DNA of 21,786 bases from an uncultured Eubacterium sp. (GTDB lineage Bacteria > Bacillota > Clostridia > Peptostreptococcales > Anaerovoracaceae), in the NCBI GenBank assembly GCA_905193765.1, contig CAJJPZ010000021.1, positions 1 to 21,786 of the forward strand. Reading direction: 5' to 3'. A program made the translations under genes and the position numbers. The notes beneath the pieces are model-generated. The model worked only from the letters and a program-made list of their open reading frames with translations, did no database searches and had not been told where the DNA came from. Below are positions 6,129 to 13,162 of this stretch, piece after piece (positions within the stretch are counted from its first letter, which is position 1; each line of letters begins with the position of its first letter).

Positions 6129-7136
6129 CTAGTCGAGAAGGAAGCCTTCAGGGAACGGATCCTTAGGATCCAGCACCCATGTAGCGAAGCCCATGACACA
6201 TGCGTTGCCTGTGATCCTCGGGGTTATCGCTTTCTTTCCTCCGACTGTAGTTTCCTCCACTACGTCGCATCTGAATATCGAACCGATGATGCTCTCGTGG
6301 TTGAAGCTGTCGCCGACCTTCAGCTTGCCTTCCTCGAAGAGCAGGGCAGCTTTGGCTGATGTACCTGTACCGCACGGTGAACGGTCAACTACCTTAGGCA
6401 GCGCCACTACACAGTTCTGGATGTCGGCATCTTCTCCCTTTGGCGGACCTGCGAATTCAACATGAGTGACTCTGTCCACGAAGTCCAGCTCAGGATGGGT
6501 GACCTTCACCTGGCTGTTGATGTCCTCTGCCAGTGACTGTGCGGCAGCGATGAGCTTGCTTGTATTGTGCGGCTCGATGGTGAGACCCACCTTCTCTGCC
6601 GGAAGAATGGCGTATACGTTGCCACCCCAAGAAATATCCAGCGTAAGCTTGCCGAAATCCTTAGTGTCGACTTCCACGTCTCTGTTGAGCACCAGAGCAG
6701 GCGCGTTCAGGAAGGAAACTTCTTCTACGACGCCGTCGGTTACTTTTGCTTCCACAGTAACTACTCCTGCAGGAGTATCCAGCTTGATGGTGGTAACAGG
6801 CTCCTGCACGTCTACAAGGCCGGCTTCGATGAGCGCTACGGACACGCCGATGGTGTCGTGGCCGCACATCGGCAGCCAGCAGCTTGCTTCGAAGTAGAGG
6901 ATGCCAACGTCTGTTCCCGGTGTGCACGGCTCAGTCACCAGAGTACATGACATGATCTCGCTGCCTCTCGGTTCGAAGGCCAGTATCTTGCGGAACCAGT
7001 CCTCATTGTCCCTCATGTAAGTGAATTTTTCGCCCATCGTCTTGCCCGGTATATGACGGAACCCGCTGACAACGTTGCGGGTAGGGTGGCCCAGCGTGTG
7101 GGTCTCGATGGTTCTGAACATTTTTTTGAATCTCAT
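6129..7136 (-). CDS. Proline racemase family enzyme (proline racemase or 4-hydroxyproline epimerase)
   Basis: This 335-residue protein has the usual family length. It keeps both catalytic cysteines: Cys91 in LPMCGHDTIG and Cys255 in DRSPCGTGTSAK. Two cysteines mark true racemases and epimerases, which abstract and return the alpha proton without cofactor; the dehydratases of the family replace one. The start is fixed by GGAGG seven to eleven bases upstream. In clostridial fermentation such an enzyme makes D-proline for proline reductase or interconverts hydroxyproline isomers. The LPM before Cys91 is closer to epimerases, but this does not settle the substrate. A glycyl-radical activase of the hydroxyproline-dehydratase kind is divergently encoded, which makes hydroxyproline plausible. 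A sigma-54 promoter lies at 7287-7272. Confidence 0.9.
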   Translation of the reverse strand: MRFKKMFRTIETHTLGHPTRNVVSGFRHIPGKTMGEKFTYMRDNEDWFRKILAFEPRGSEIMSCTLVTEPCTPGTDVGILYFEASCWLPMCGHDTIGVSVALIEAGLVDVQEPVTTIKLDTPAGVVTVEAKVTDGVVEEVSFLNAPALVLNRDVEVDTKDFGKLTLDISWGGNVYAILPAEKVGLTIEPHNTSKLIAAAQSLAEDINSQVKVTHPELDFVDRVTHVEFAGPPKGEDADIQNCVVALPKVVDRSPCGTGTSAKAALLFEEGKLKVGDSFNHESIIGSIFRCDVVEETTVGGKKAITPRITGNACVMGFATWVLDPKDPFPEGFLLD

Positions 7137-7271
7137 TTGAAAACCTCCATATCAGTATGTAATCGTCAATACAGAATTTATTTGCAAAGGATATTGCCGG
7201 AAGCGATACCGGTAGTATCACAGGAAACGGCCCTTCGGGGTCTGCCCTGCATATTTCTGCTTATATATGTA

Positions 7272-7287
7272 TGCAAATTCCGAGCCA
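7272..7287 (-). promoter_or_regulatory. Sigma-54 (-24/-12) promoter of the racemase gene
   Basis: On the minus strand TGGCTCGGAATTTGCA (7287 to 7272) fits TGGCAC-N5-TTGCW with one mismatch and the exact GG-N10-GC spacing. Transcription should start near 7260, leaving a leader of about 125 bases. GTGACA/TGTCAC sites lie 55-245 bases upstream. Confidence 0.72.
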
Positions 7288-7340
7288 TAATCTCAAAACG
7301 GCGGGAAACATGTCTGTATAATAACAGAAATCGCGAAAGA

Positions 7341-7516
7341 TGTCACCGGTATGTGCGCATATACGGGAAAACAGCCGTGTATATGATGACACACTCACGG
7401 CGGGAAATGTCGGATCTCAGAGAATACACGAAAAATGTGACATACGTGACACATGTGCTTTTCGGGTGAGTGACTTATTTTACACACACGTCTCAAACGT
7501 AACTTTTATGACACAG
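7341..7516. promoter_or_regulatory. Cluster of GTGACA/TGTCAC sites: candidate EBP enhancers
   Basis: TGTCAC (7341-7346), TGACACA (7387-7393), GTGACA twice exactly 10 bases apart (7437-7442 and 7447-7452), GTGAGTGAC (7466-7474) and CGTAACTTTTATGACACAG (7498-7516) crowd 176 bases between the two divergent sigma-54 promoters. The last resembles the palindrome at 6006-6024. I infer binding sites for the EBP encoded at 3995-5929. Confidence 0.55.
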
Positions 7517-7555
7517 AAAATGGAGCTCAGGAGGTATCAACGGGAGCATTTCGTG

Positions 7556-7693
7556 TGCAGGATCCCGGAACACGTTGTAAACAGAGGGATACAGCGCATG
7601 GGCCATGGGCCGGACCGGGATCTTGCATGTAACATAAATGACCCACATTCCCGGATGGAGCCTCTGACGGGCGATACAGGAGGCCGTCAGAGG
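7556..7693 (+). other. Two long stems in the racemase/activase intergenic region
   Basis: TGCAGGATCCCGG (7556-7568) pairs with CCGGGATCTTGCA (7615-7627), 13 pairs including one G-T. CCTCTGACGG (7661-7670) pairs perfectly with CCGTCAGAGG (7684-7693) around a 13-base loop. Both enclosed regions contain GATACAG. If the activase transcript starts at the sigma-54 promoter this lies outside it, so it may act as DNA or in a different transcript. Elsewhere in 7137-7942 I see only the promoters and binding sites listed and TTGACT-AA-AGTCAA (7791-7804). Confidence 0.35.
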
Positions 7694-7894
7694 AGCAAAA
7701 CAGAAAGAAAATCGATGGAAAAACTGCCCTGCAAAACCGGATATGGCACAGGGATCGATCCCGCAGCAGGATTTTTCTCAAAAAATAATATTGACTAAAG
7801 TCAAGTGATTGCAACGGTTCGGAGCGGTATTGTGAGATTTTGCATATAAAAATAAAAGAGAAAACGCAGGGCTTTTTAAGAAGTTCTCAGAGAT

Positions 7895-7910
7895 TGGCAT
7901 ATCGTTTGCA
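7895..7910 (+). promoter_or_regulatory. Sigma-54 (-24/-12) promoter of the activase gene
   Basis: TGGCATATCGTTTGCA fits TGGCAC-N5-TTGCW with one mismatch and exact GG-N10-GC spacing. The predicted start near 7921 leaves a leader of about 20 bases carrying the GAGGAGG ribosome binding site. Confidence 0.72.
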
Positions 7911-7942
7911 ATATATAATGGCGGTTGAGGAGGTAAGCCGAA

Positions 7943-8887
7943 ATGATATTCAACATACAGAAATGTTCGATACATGATGGAAGCGGTCTGAGGACACTGG
8001 TCTTCTTCAAAGGATGCCCGCTGAGATGCAAATGGTGTGCGAACCCTGAATCCCAGTCATACGAAAAGGAGATCATGGAGTCGCCGTCGAAGTGCATAGG
8101 CTGCGGAGCGTGCATGGAAGTCTGCCCGGTGTCTGCGATAAAGATGACCGAAGCGGATGGGCCTAAGATAGATCGCACGTTGTGCAGGAAATGCTTCAAA
8201 TGTACCGACAGATGTTATGCAGGAGCCAAGTATCCTGTGGGAGAAGAATATGAGATCGATGAGATCTACAGGCTTATCGACAGAGACCGTATCTTCTATT
8301 CCATCAAGGGCGGCGGAGTGACCTTCTCGGGCGGAGAGCCGCTGACACAGCCTGACTATCTGACCAAGATAGCGAAGAAATGTGTCGAAAGCGGGATAGA
8401 TACAGCGATAGAGAGCTGCGGCATGGGAACATACAACAAGTTCAAGACCGCGCTTCCTTATATAAACCACGTGTTTTTCGACATCAAGCACATCGACAGC
8501 GCAGTGCATGAGGAGCTGACAGGCAGCGGCAACGAGCTGATCCTGAAAAACCTGAAACTCATCGCTCAGCACGTCGACTACATAACCGTCAGGACGCCGG
8601 TGATACCGGGATTGAACGATTCGGTGGAAAACATCCGCGGTATCGCAGGATTCATAAAAGACATCCCTTCCATAAAGGAATATGAGCTGCTGCCTTATCA
8701 CCAGTTCGGTGTGAACAAGTACAAGGCGCTGGGCAAGCCGTATGAACTGGAGGATGTGGAACCGCCGTCAGATGACGAGATCAGGAACCTCACGGGCAAC
8801 GCCAACGATGTCCTGGAGGGAAGCGGCAAGGAATGCTTTTACACGAAGGACAACGCCAGGATAGTTGTCAGACTGGAAAGACATTGA
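7943..8887 (+). CDS. Glycyl-radical enzyme activating protein (radical SAM)
   Basis: This 314-residue activase belongs to the PflA family. It cleaves S-adenosylmethionine to place a glycyl radical on a partner enzyme. The radical-SAM cysteines are Cys25, Cys29 and Cys32 (GCPLRCKWC). An inserted ferredoxin-like region holds two further four-cysteine sets, CIGCGACMEVC (51-61) and CRKCFKCTDRC (81-91), as in activases of non-PFL glycyl radical enzymes such as dehydratases and choline lyase. SGGEPL follows at 129-134. The start is fixed by GAGGAGG. No glycyl radical enzyme lies in this window, which is unusual because the two are normally adjacent. With the divergent racemase, a hydroxyproline dehydratase partner is the most natural guess, but it is only inference. 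Confidence 0.92.
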   Translation: MIFNIQKCSIHDGSGLRTLVFFKGCPLRCKWCANPESQSYEKEIMESPSKCIGCGACMEVCPVSAIKMTEADGPKIDRTLCRKCFKCTDRCYAGAKYPVGEEYEIDEIYRLIDRDRIFYSIKGGGVTFSGGEPLTQPDYLTKIAKKCVESGIDTAIESCGMGTYNKFKTALPYINHVFFDIKHIDSAVHEELTGSGNELILKNLKLIAQHVDYITVRTPVIPGLNDSVENIRGIAGFIKDIPSIKEYELLPYHQFGVNKYKALGKPYELEDVEPPSDDEIRNLTGNANDVLEGSGKECFYTKDNARIVVRLERH

Positions 8888-9188
8888 GACAAAGTATAAA
8901 AAGTATAGAAATGATGAGATAACTACTGACATTCCGGAAACGGCGTGGCATGGATAACAGAGCGGAGACGACCTGCAGCGCAGACAATTGACAATGAACC
9001 CCTTAAGAATACTTGACAAAGATGCTCAAAACACCCTGAAATATATAAGCTTGCAATCAGCTGCAGGGGATCCGGTATTCTCCGCATGACACCGGCAGGT
9101 GGAATGGGACATGACAGCCCGGAGTGGTTTCCGGACAGGTTTTAAAATTACTCCTTGAGTCCGGTCTCTCTGGTACAGAGACCGGGCT
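8888..9188 (+). other. Intergenic region with terminator-like hairpin
   Basis: I see no gene here. AGTCCGGTCTCT (9158-9169) and AGAGACCGGGCT (9177-9188) form a 12-pair stem (one G-T) with a 7-base loop; a T-run comes only ten bases later, so it is a weak terminator or a leader structure. CCGGT/ACCGG at about 9072-9094 is a smaller hairpin. Confidence 0.4.
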
Positions 9189-9227
9189 TGAAAAAACTTT
9201 TTCGCGGTGTATAAAAAAGAAAAAGGT

Positions 9228-9256
9228 TTGTAAAATCAATGTGATTTTACTATAAA
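9228..9256 (+). promoter_or_regulatory. ortAB promoter with palindrome in the spacer
   Basis: TTGTAA (9228-9233) and TATAAA (9251-9256) are 17 bases apart. The perfect inverted repeat GTAAAATCA (9230-9238) and TGATTTTAC (9242-9250) spans the -35 and the whole spacer. A repressor bound there would block sigma-70 polymerase. Confidence 0.6.
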
Positions 9257-9320
9257 AAATGATTATCAGATTTGAATCAGAACAAGAGAAACGAATGTTC
9301 AACGAAAGGAGAAGCTTTAG

Positions 9321-9626
9321 ATGAAAACAGCAAAAAAAGGCGACTGGGTGCAGATCGAAAAGGTCGTTTTAGAAGCGGGCCACAGAGCACCTCAGGTACC
9401 GGAAGACACACAGGCATGTGATCTCAAGCTCTGGGTGAAAGGTCTGGCTCAGACAGAAGCATCAGCAGGAGAAGAGATCGAGATCGTTACAGTAACAGGC
9501 AGGAAGGACAAGGGGGTCCTGGTAGACGTGAATCCAAGATACATCCACGACTACGGCGACTTCCAGCCTGAACTTCTGCAGATCGAACTGCAGCTTAAAA
9601 ATATCATGAGAGGAGATGAGAACTAA
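9321..9626 (+). CDS. ortA: 2-amino-4-oxopentanoate thiolase, alpha subunit
   Basis: This 101-residue protein matches the small subunit of 2-amino-4-ketopentanoate thiolase: KKGDWVQIEKVVL at the start, HRAPQVPEDT near residues 24-33, and DVNPRYIHDYGDFQPEL towards the end. With OrtB it splits 2-amino-4-ketopentanoate with CoA into acetyl-CoA and alanine, the last step of oxidative ornithine fermentation. AAGGAG lies ten bases before the ATG. Its TAA overlaps the ortB ATG by one base, implying translational coupling. In classical clusters ortAB sits with diaminopentanoate dehydrogenase and ornithine aminomutase genes; none is adjacent here. Confidence 0.93.
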   Translation: MKTAKKGDWVQIEKVVLEAGHRAPQVPEDTQACDLKLWVKGLAQTEASAGEEIEIVTVTGRKDKGVLVDVNPRYIHDYGDFQPELLQIELQLKNIMRGDEN

Positions 9627-11050
9627 TGGCACTGGACAAATCATATGAGGCTATAATGGCCAGAAAAAATGAAATAATCAACAAAGCAATGCAGATGGAC
9701 TACGAACAGTTCGAAGCTCCTGGAATCGGTTTCGACTACGAAGCTATGATGCACAAGTCAGGTTACTCGATGGAAGAGATGCAGGAGATCCAGCTGGCAC
9801 ACGGCGTAGGCAACACTCCGATGATCGAGCTGAAGAACATGACTGAACTGGCAAGAAAATTCGCTCCTGAAGGCAAAGGCGCAAGGATCGTTGTGAAAGA
9901 CGAAGCTGCCAACGCATCAGGAAGCTTCAAGGCAAGAAGAGCTTCCATAGCTGTACACCACGCCAAGAAGCTGGGATACAAAGGCGTTATCGCTGCAACA
10001 TCAGGCAACTACGGTGCTGCTGTAGCATCACAGGCTGCAATGCATGGACTGAACTGCATCGTTGTACAGGAATGCTACGACGGCAGAAAAGTCGGTCAGC
10101 CTGAGATCCTTGAAAAGCAGAGGATCTGCGAAGCATACGGCGCTGAAGTAGTTCAGCTGTCAGTAGGACCTGAACTCTTCTCGACTCATCTGAGCCTTCT
10201 CGAAGATACAGGTTACTTCAACGCTTCACTTTACACACCTTACGGCATCGCCGGTGTAGAAACTCTCGGTTACGAGCTGGCTAACCAGTGTAGAGAGAAG
10301 TTCGGCAAGGATCCTGCAGCGGTTGTTTGCACGAACGCAGGCGGCGGAAACCTCACAGGAACTGCAAGAGGTCTCATCAAGGCCGGCGCTGAAGCTACAA
10401 AAGTCATCGGTGCGTGCATCGACCTCAAGGGACTGCACATGGCGTCAGAAAAAGATTTCAACAAGAAATCATGCACAACAGGACACACAGGATTCAGCTT
10501 CCCGTTCATCACATGGCCGGACAGATCAGACTGCCCGAGAAACGCGGCAAGAGTCCTCAGATACATGGATGAACTGGTTACAGTAAAGCAGGGTGAACTC
10601 TTCTACATCACTCAGATGCTGGCTGTACTGGAAGGATACGAGAGAGGTCCTGCAGGAAATACATCACTGGCAGCTGCATTCGCACTGGCTCAGACTATGG
10701 ACAGAGACGACATCCTCGTCGTTCAGGAAACTGAGTACACAGGTGCAGGCAAGCACCCTATGCCGCAGCTGACATTCGCTAAGGAAAACGGAATCGAAGT
10801 TCTCTTCGGTGACCCTGAAGATGAAGTTCCGGGCAAGACTCTGGTACTCCCTTCACATCCGTCCCTCATGAAAGCGAGACAGCAGGATATGGATCATATC
10901 CGCAAATCATACATCAAGAACTGCGTGAAGAACTACAAGATGACAGCTGCAACTGAAGAAGACGTGAAGTTCATCATGGACGAGATCAGTGCAGACAGAG
11001 ACTTCGTAGTAACAGAGCTCGAAGGAAAGGGTGTAACAGTTCTTAAATAA
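9626..11050 (+). CDS. ortB: 2-amino-4-oxopentanoate thiolase, beta subunit (PLP-dependent)
   Basis: This 474-residue protein is the catalytic OrtB subunit, of the fold-type II PLP family (threonine synthase-like) and normal length. The PLP lysine is Lys102 in ASGSFKARRAS. ATSGNYGAAVASQAA and AGGGNLTGTARG form the cofactor-binding loops. Near residue 370, ETEYTGAGKHPMPQL is characteristic of OrtB. It cleaves 2-amino-4-ketopentanoate with CoA to acetyl-CoA and alanine together with OrtA. GAGGAG precedes the ATG inside the end of ortA. A thiolase 3' end and a B12-mutase relic elsewhere in the window may belong to related pathways but are not linked by operon structure. Confidence 0.95.
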   Translation: MALDKSYEAIMARKNEIINKAMQMDYEQFEAPGIGFDYEAMMHKSGYSMEEMQEIQLAHGVGNTPMIELKNMTELARKFAPEGKGARIVVKDEAANASGSFKARRASIAVHHAKKLGYKGVIAATSGNYGAAVASQAAMHGLNCIVVQECYDGRKVGQPEILEKQRICEAYGAEVVQLSVGPELFSTHLSLLEDTGYFNASLYTPYGIAGVETLGYELANQCREKFGKDPAAVVCTNAGGGNLTGTARGLIKAGAEATKVIGACIDLKGLHMASEKDFNKKSCTTGHTGFSFPFITWPDRSDCPRNAARVLRYMDELVTVKQGELFYITQMLAVLEGYERGPAGNTSLAAAFALAQTMDRDDILVVQETEYTGAGKHPMPQLTFAKENGIEVLFGDPEDEVPGKTLVLPSHPSLMKARQQDMDHIRKSYIKNCVKNYKMTAATEEDVKFIMDEISADRDFVVTELEGKGVTVLK

Positions 11051-11271
11051 CAGTGACTTTTTAAAGTGACTGACAGCAGCGGCGCACAGGTGCAGACTGC
11101 AGCTGTAAAACATGTAAGCACATTGCTGCAGACGGAAGTCGTGCGAACAGCGCAGGCTCTCCAGTCTGCAGCGTTGATCAAAAAACTCCAGATAAATTTC
11201 GTTAACAATAATAAAAATAAATGCCTCTTAATAATAGCATATATAACTTCTCATCATTTTGACGAAACCGA
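11051..11271 (+). other. Structured 3' region of the ortAB transcript
   Basis: There is no gene here. GCTGCAGAC (11125-11133) pairs with GTCTGCAGC (11164-11172), and GCAGACTGCAGC recurs near 11093. ACTTT/AAAGT at 11056-11067 is a small hairpin just past the ortB stop. A convincing terminator comes only at 11273. Confidence 0.4.
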
Positions 11272-11272
11272 T

Positions 11273-11305
11273 ATCCCCGGAGCAGGTAAGCTCAGGGGAT
11301 TTTTT
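11273..11305 (+). terminator. Rho-independent terminator of ortAB
   Basis: ATCCCC (11273-11278) pairs with GGGGAT (11295-11300), with inner GAGC/GCTC pairing, and T continues to 11305. Confidence 0.8.
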
Positions 11306-11341
11306 AATTTGATAGGAAATATCTCCATCAAATAATGCATG

Positions 11342-11366
11342 AAAAAAGCTGGCGATTTATGTCAGC
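11342..11366 (-). terminator. Candidate terminator of the hip operon
   Basis: On the minus strand GCTG and CAGC, with one more C-G pair, close a hairpin followed by six T (forward A-run 11342-11347). The stem is short. It faces the ortAB terminator. Confidence 0.4.
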
Positions 11367-11414
11367 AAAAACTATATGAAATACAAACAGACACATGTGA
11401 ATGTGCCGGATAAA

Positions 11415-11543
11415 TCATTCATTTAAAAAGTATTCCATATCCAGAAGATCCTCATCTCCCATGTTTTTGATTTCTTCAGAAGTGTATCCCGCAGGTGGTT
11501 TTTTCATATATTTCTCACGAACCCGTGCAATATGTTCTAACAT
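11415..11543 (-). CDS. Small protein (42 aa), third ORF of the hip operon
   Basis: The frame runs from ATG at 11543-11541 to TGA at 11417-11415 and reads MLEHIARVREKYMKKPP, then AGYTSEEIKNMGDEDLLDM and EYFLNE. It starts 25 bases after the hipA stop in the same direction. Its composition (Lys/Glu-rich, a PP-x-GYTSEEI turn, an acidic helix) looks like a real small protein rather than chance. I know no function. The ribosome binding site is weak, so it may depend on translation of hipA. Confidence 0.5.
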   Translation of the reverse strand: MLEHIARVREKYMKKPPAGYTSEEIKNMGDEDLLDMEYFLNE

Positions 11544-11567
11544 ATGATGGATCCAACGTAAGAAATA

Positions 11568-12710
11568 TCAGCCGATATATCCCCCAAGCTCGCTCCTGAC
11601 GATTTCTTCGATTTCCTCTATGATCTTTCGGCATTTTGCATGGGAAAGTCCGGCAGCTGTGCCCACATTGAGGAGTTCAGATGCTCCAGGGTCTTTGCCG
11701 TTGCCGTCTACAGATGTCGTGTGCTCGCCATAGTATGTGGTGCTGTAGGTGAGGTCGTAGGCGGGGCTCAGTTTCCATGAGTCCGATGAGTCGTCATAGA
11801 GGAACGAGAAGTTTTTGGCGTGATCATCTCTGTTATGAGCGAACACATTGAAGCAGGCTCTGCGGAACATATTTTCCATATCATGGGAGTCGTTTTCGGT
11901 AAGTATCGCAGTCAGTTTCATGAGCTGGTGATAGTCGAGGCACGGTTGTCTGAAATCAGCTTCAAGGAGTGCAGCTGCCGTAGCCATATGGATACGCTTT
12001 CCGTCAGCGTCGGAATCGAATCGTTTTATGCCGAAATAACCGCTGCATTTTTCAGATGGAAATAGCCGTGTCGCAGGTATATCTATGGAACACTTTCCGG
12101 CACAGAGAGAATAGTCATACTCCATTTTACCGATATCCCGGATATCAGAGTTTGCCGGGAATTTTATTATCCACTTTTCACCATCGATTTCAGTCATGAT
12201 TTTCGGACGGGCGCCGCCGCTGGTGCCGCCGAGACTGAAAAGAAGGTCAAGATCTTTAGCTTGTTCAGAATTCAGTATCCTGGAACATTCCTCAGAAAGT
12301 TGGTCGAGATCACCGGTATGCTCTGAAGCGGGCATATCGATATCAGGATGATAGCACAGAGCGCCCATTCCGGACGAACCGACTACAGCAAGTCTGTCAA
12401 CGGCACTGACATTATCCTCGGAAATACCGCTGCGCTGCAGCATATGGGAAAGCAGCAGCTGTCCCCATGCGTCGGGAAGACTGTCTGCGAATATACCGAA
12501 AAGCCCGTTGAAGTAATGTTTTTCCGGAAGGAAAACTTTCTTTTTAAGTGGCAGTGAAAAGGGACTTATCGCAAATCCGCCAGAGAGCCAGCTGTCGTCG
12601 TATTCGAATGCGACCATGCCGTGTACTGCTTTTGCCAGTGTACCCACAGCTCTGTCATGGTATGTGACATGGAGACTGCGGGGCCCGAAATCTTTTTTAT
12701 CGACCTTCAT
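11568..12710 (-). CDS. hipA: HipA-family serine/threonine kinase toxin
   Basis: This 380-residue protein has the HipA layout: an N-terminal couple_HipA segment (LHVTYHDRAVGTLA, later FADSLPDAWG and GSSGMGALCYHPD) and a C-terminal kinase-like fold. Visible motifs are GGTSGGARPK (161-170), the nucleotide-loop region; the catalytic HNRDDHAKN (292-300), with Asp295 and Asn300 in the positions of the family catalytic pair; and SPAYDLT, whose Asp319 should bind Mg. HipA kinases phosphorylate translation factors such as glutamyl-tRNA synthetase and cause growth arrest. It is about 60 residues shorter than E. coli HipA but carries all catalytic motifs. The gene overlaps hipB by 14 bases. Confidence 0.92.
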   Translation of the reverse strand: MKVDKKDFGPRSLHVTYHDRAVGTLAKAVHGMVAFEYDDSWLSGGFAISPFSLPLKKKVFLPEKHYFNGLFGIFADSLPDAWGQLLLSHMLQRSGISEDNVSAVDRLAVVGSSGMGALCYHPDIDMPASEHTGDLDQLSEECSRILNSEQAKDLDLLFSLGGTSGGARPKIMTEIDGEKWIIKFPANSDIRDIGKMEYDYSLCAGKCSIDIPATRLFPSEKCSGYFGIKRFDSDADGKRIHMATAAALLEADFRQPCLDYHQLMKLTAILTENDSHDMENMFRRACFNVFAHNRDDHAKNFSFLYDDSSDSWKLSPAYDLTYSTTYYGEHTTSVDGNGKDPGASELLNVGTAAGLSHAKCRKIIEEIEEIVRSELGGYIG

Positions 12711-12975
12711 TGATTACCTCCTCTATGGAAAGGTAGGGCACGTCGGCAAACATATCTTTGATGCCGCCTTCGCAACCCAGCGCCACTGCTATCTTTGTGA
12801 GTGATAGCAGGCTGATCATCCCGGTGGACTCGAATCTTTTTATGGAGCCGTAACTCACCCCGGACTGCCGGCTCAGTTCCTGCTGCGATATCCCGCGCCG
12901 CCTGCGGATATTGCGCATGCGCCCGGCCAGCGCCATATCTATCTCCTCGGGAGTTTCCCATACATAGTTTTTCAT
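12697..12975 (-). CDS. hipB: HipB-like XRE-family antitoxin and repressor
   Basis: This 92-residue protein has a helix-turn-helix at about residues 18-67 (MRNIRRRRGISQQELSRQSGVSYGSIKRFESTG in two runs), typical of HipB/XRE regulators. It should bind HipA, neutralise it and repress the operon. GTGAGGTG lies before the ATG. Two palindromic operators with a common TAATATATTA core stand upstream, one inside the promoter spacer. Confidence 0.9.
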   Translation of the reverse strand: MKNYVWETPEEIDMALAGRMRNIRRRRGISQQELSRQSGVSYGSIKRFESTGMISLLSLTKIAVALGCEGGIKDMFADVPYLSIEEVINEGR

Positions 12976-13015
12976 GTGTACACCTCACGTTTTTACGACA
13001 AATTATCATAAATAT

Positions 13016-13077
13016 ATTATAGATAATATATTATCCAAAATCAACGTAAATATGTATTTATAGCTAATATATTAGCT
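13016..13077 (-). promoter_or_regulatory. hip promoter with two palindromic operators
   Basis: On the minus strand TTGATT (13044-13039) and TATAAT (13021-13016) are exactly 17 bases apart. GATAATATATTATC (13022-13035), a perfect palindrome, fills most of the spacer. AGCTAATATATTAGCT (13062-13077), also perfect, lies 41 bases upstream centre to centre, about four helical turns. The shared core TAATATATTA marks the likely HipB site. Confidence 0.7.
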
Positions 13078-13084
13078 GCTGATT

Positions 13085-13146
13085 TAAATAAAAACAACCC
13101 CTACGCCCAGGAAAACTCATCTAACATCTTCCTGTCTAAGAGGGGT
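13085..13146 (-). terminator. Terminator after the nuclease remnant
   Basis: On the minus strand ACCCCT/AGGGGT arms (13146-13141 and 13102-13097) enclose CAGGAA/TTCCTG pairs and are followed by TTGTTTTTATTT. It separates the remnant from the hip promoter. Confidence 0.65.
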
Positions 13147-13162
13147 GTCATACTCAGATCCT

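Noticed and set aside
7183..7199. CGGCAA...TTGC sigma-54-like site close to the racemase start
   Set aside because: The GG to GC spacing is one base too long, which normally abolishes sigma-54 promoters; the better match is at 7287-7272.
8935..8950. GG-N10-GC match (CGGAAACGGCGTGGCA) before ortA
   Set aside because: Only the GG and GC fit; the -24 element is poor and it is nearly 390 bases from ortA, which has a good sigma-70 promoter.
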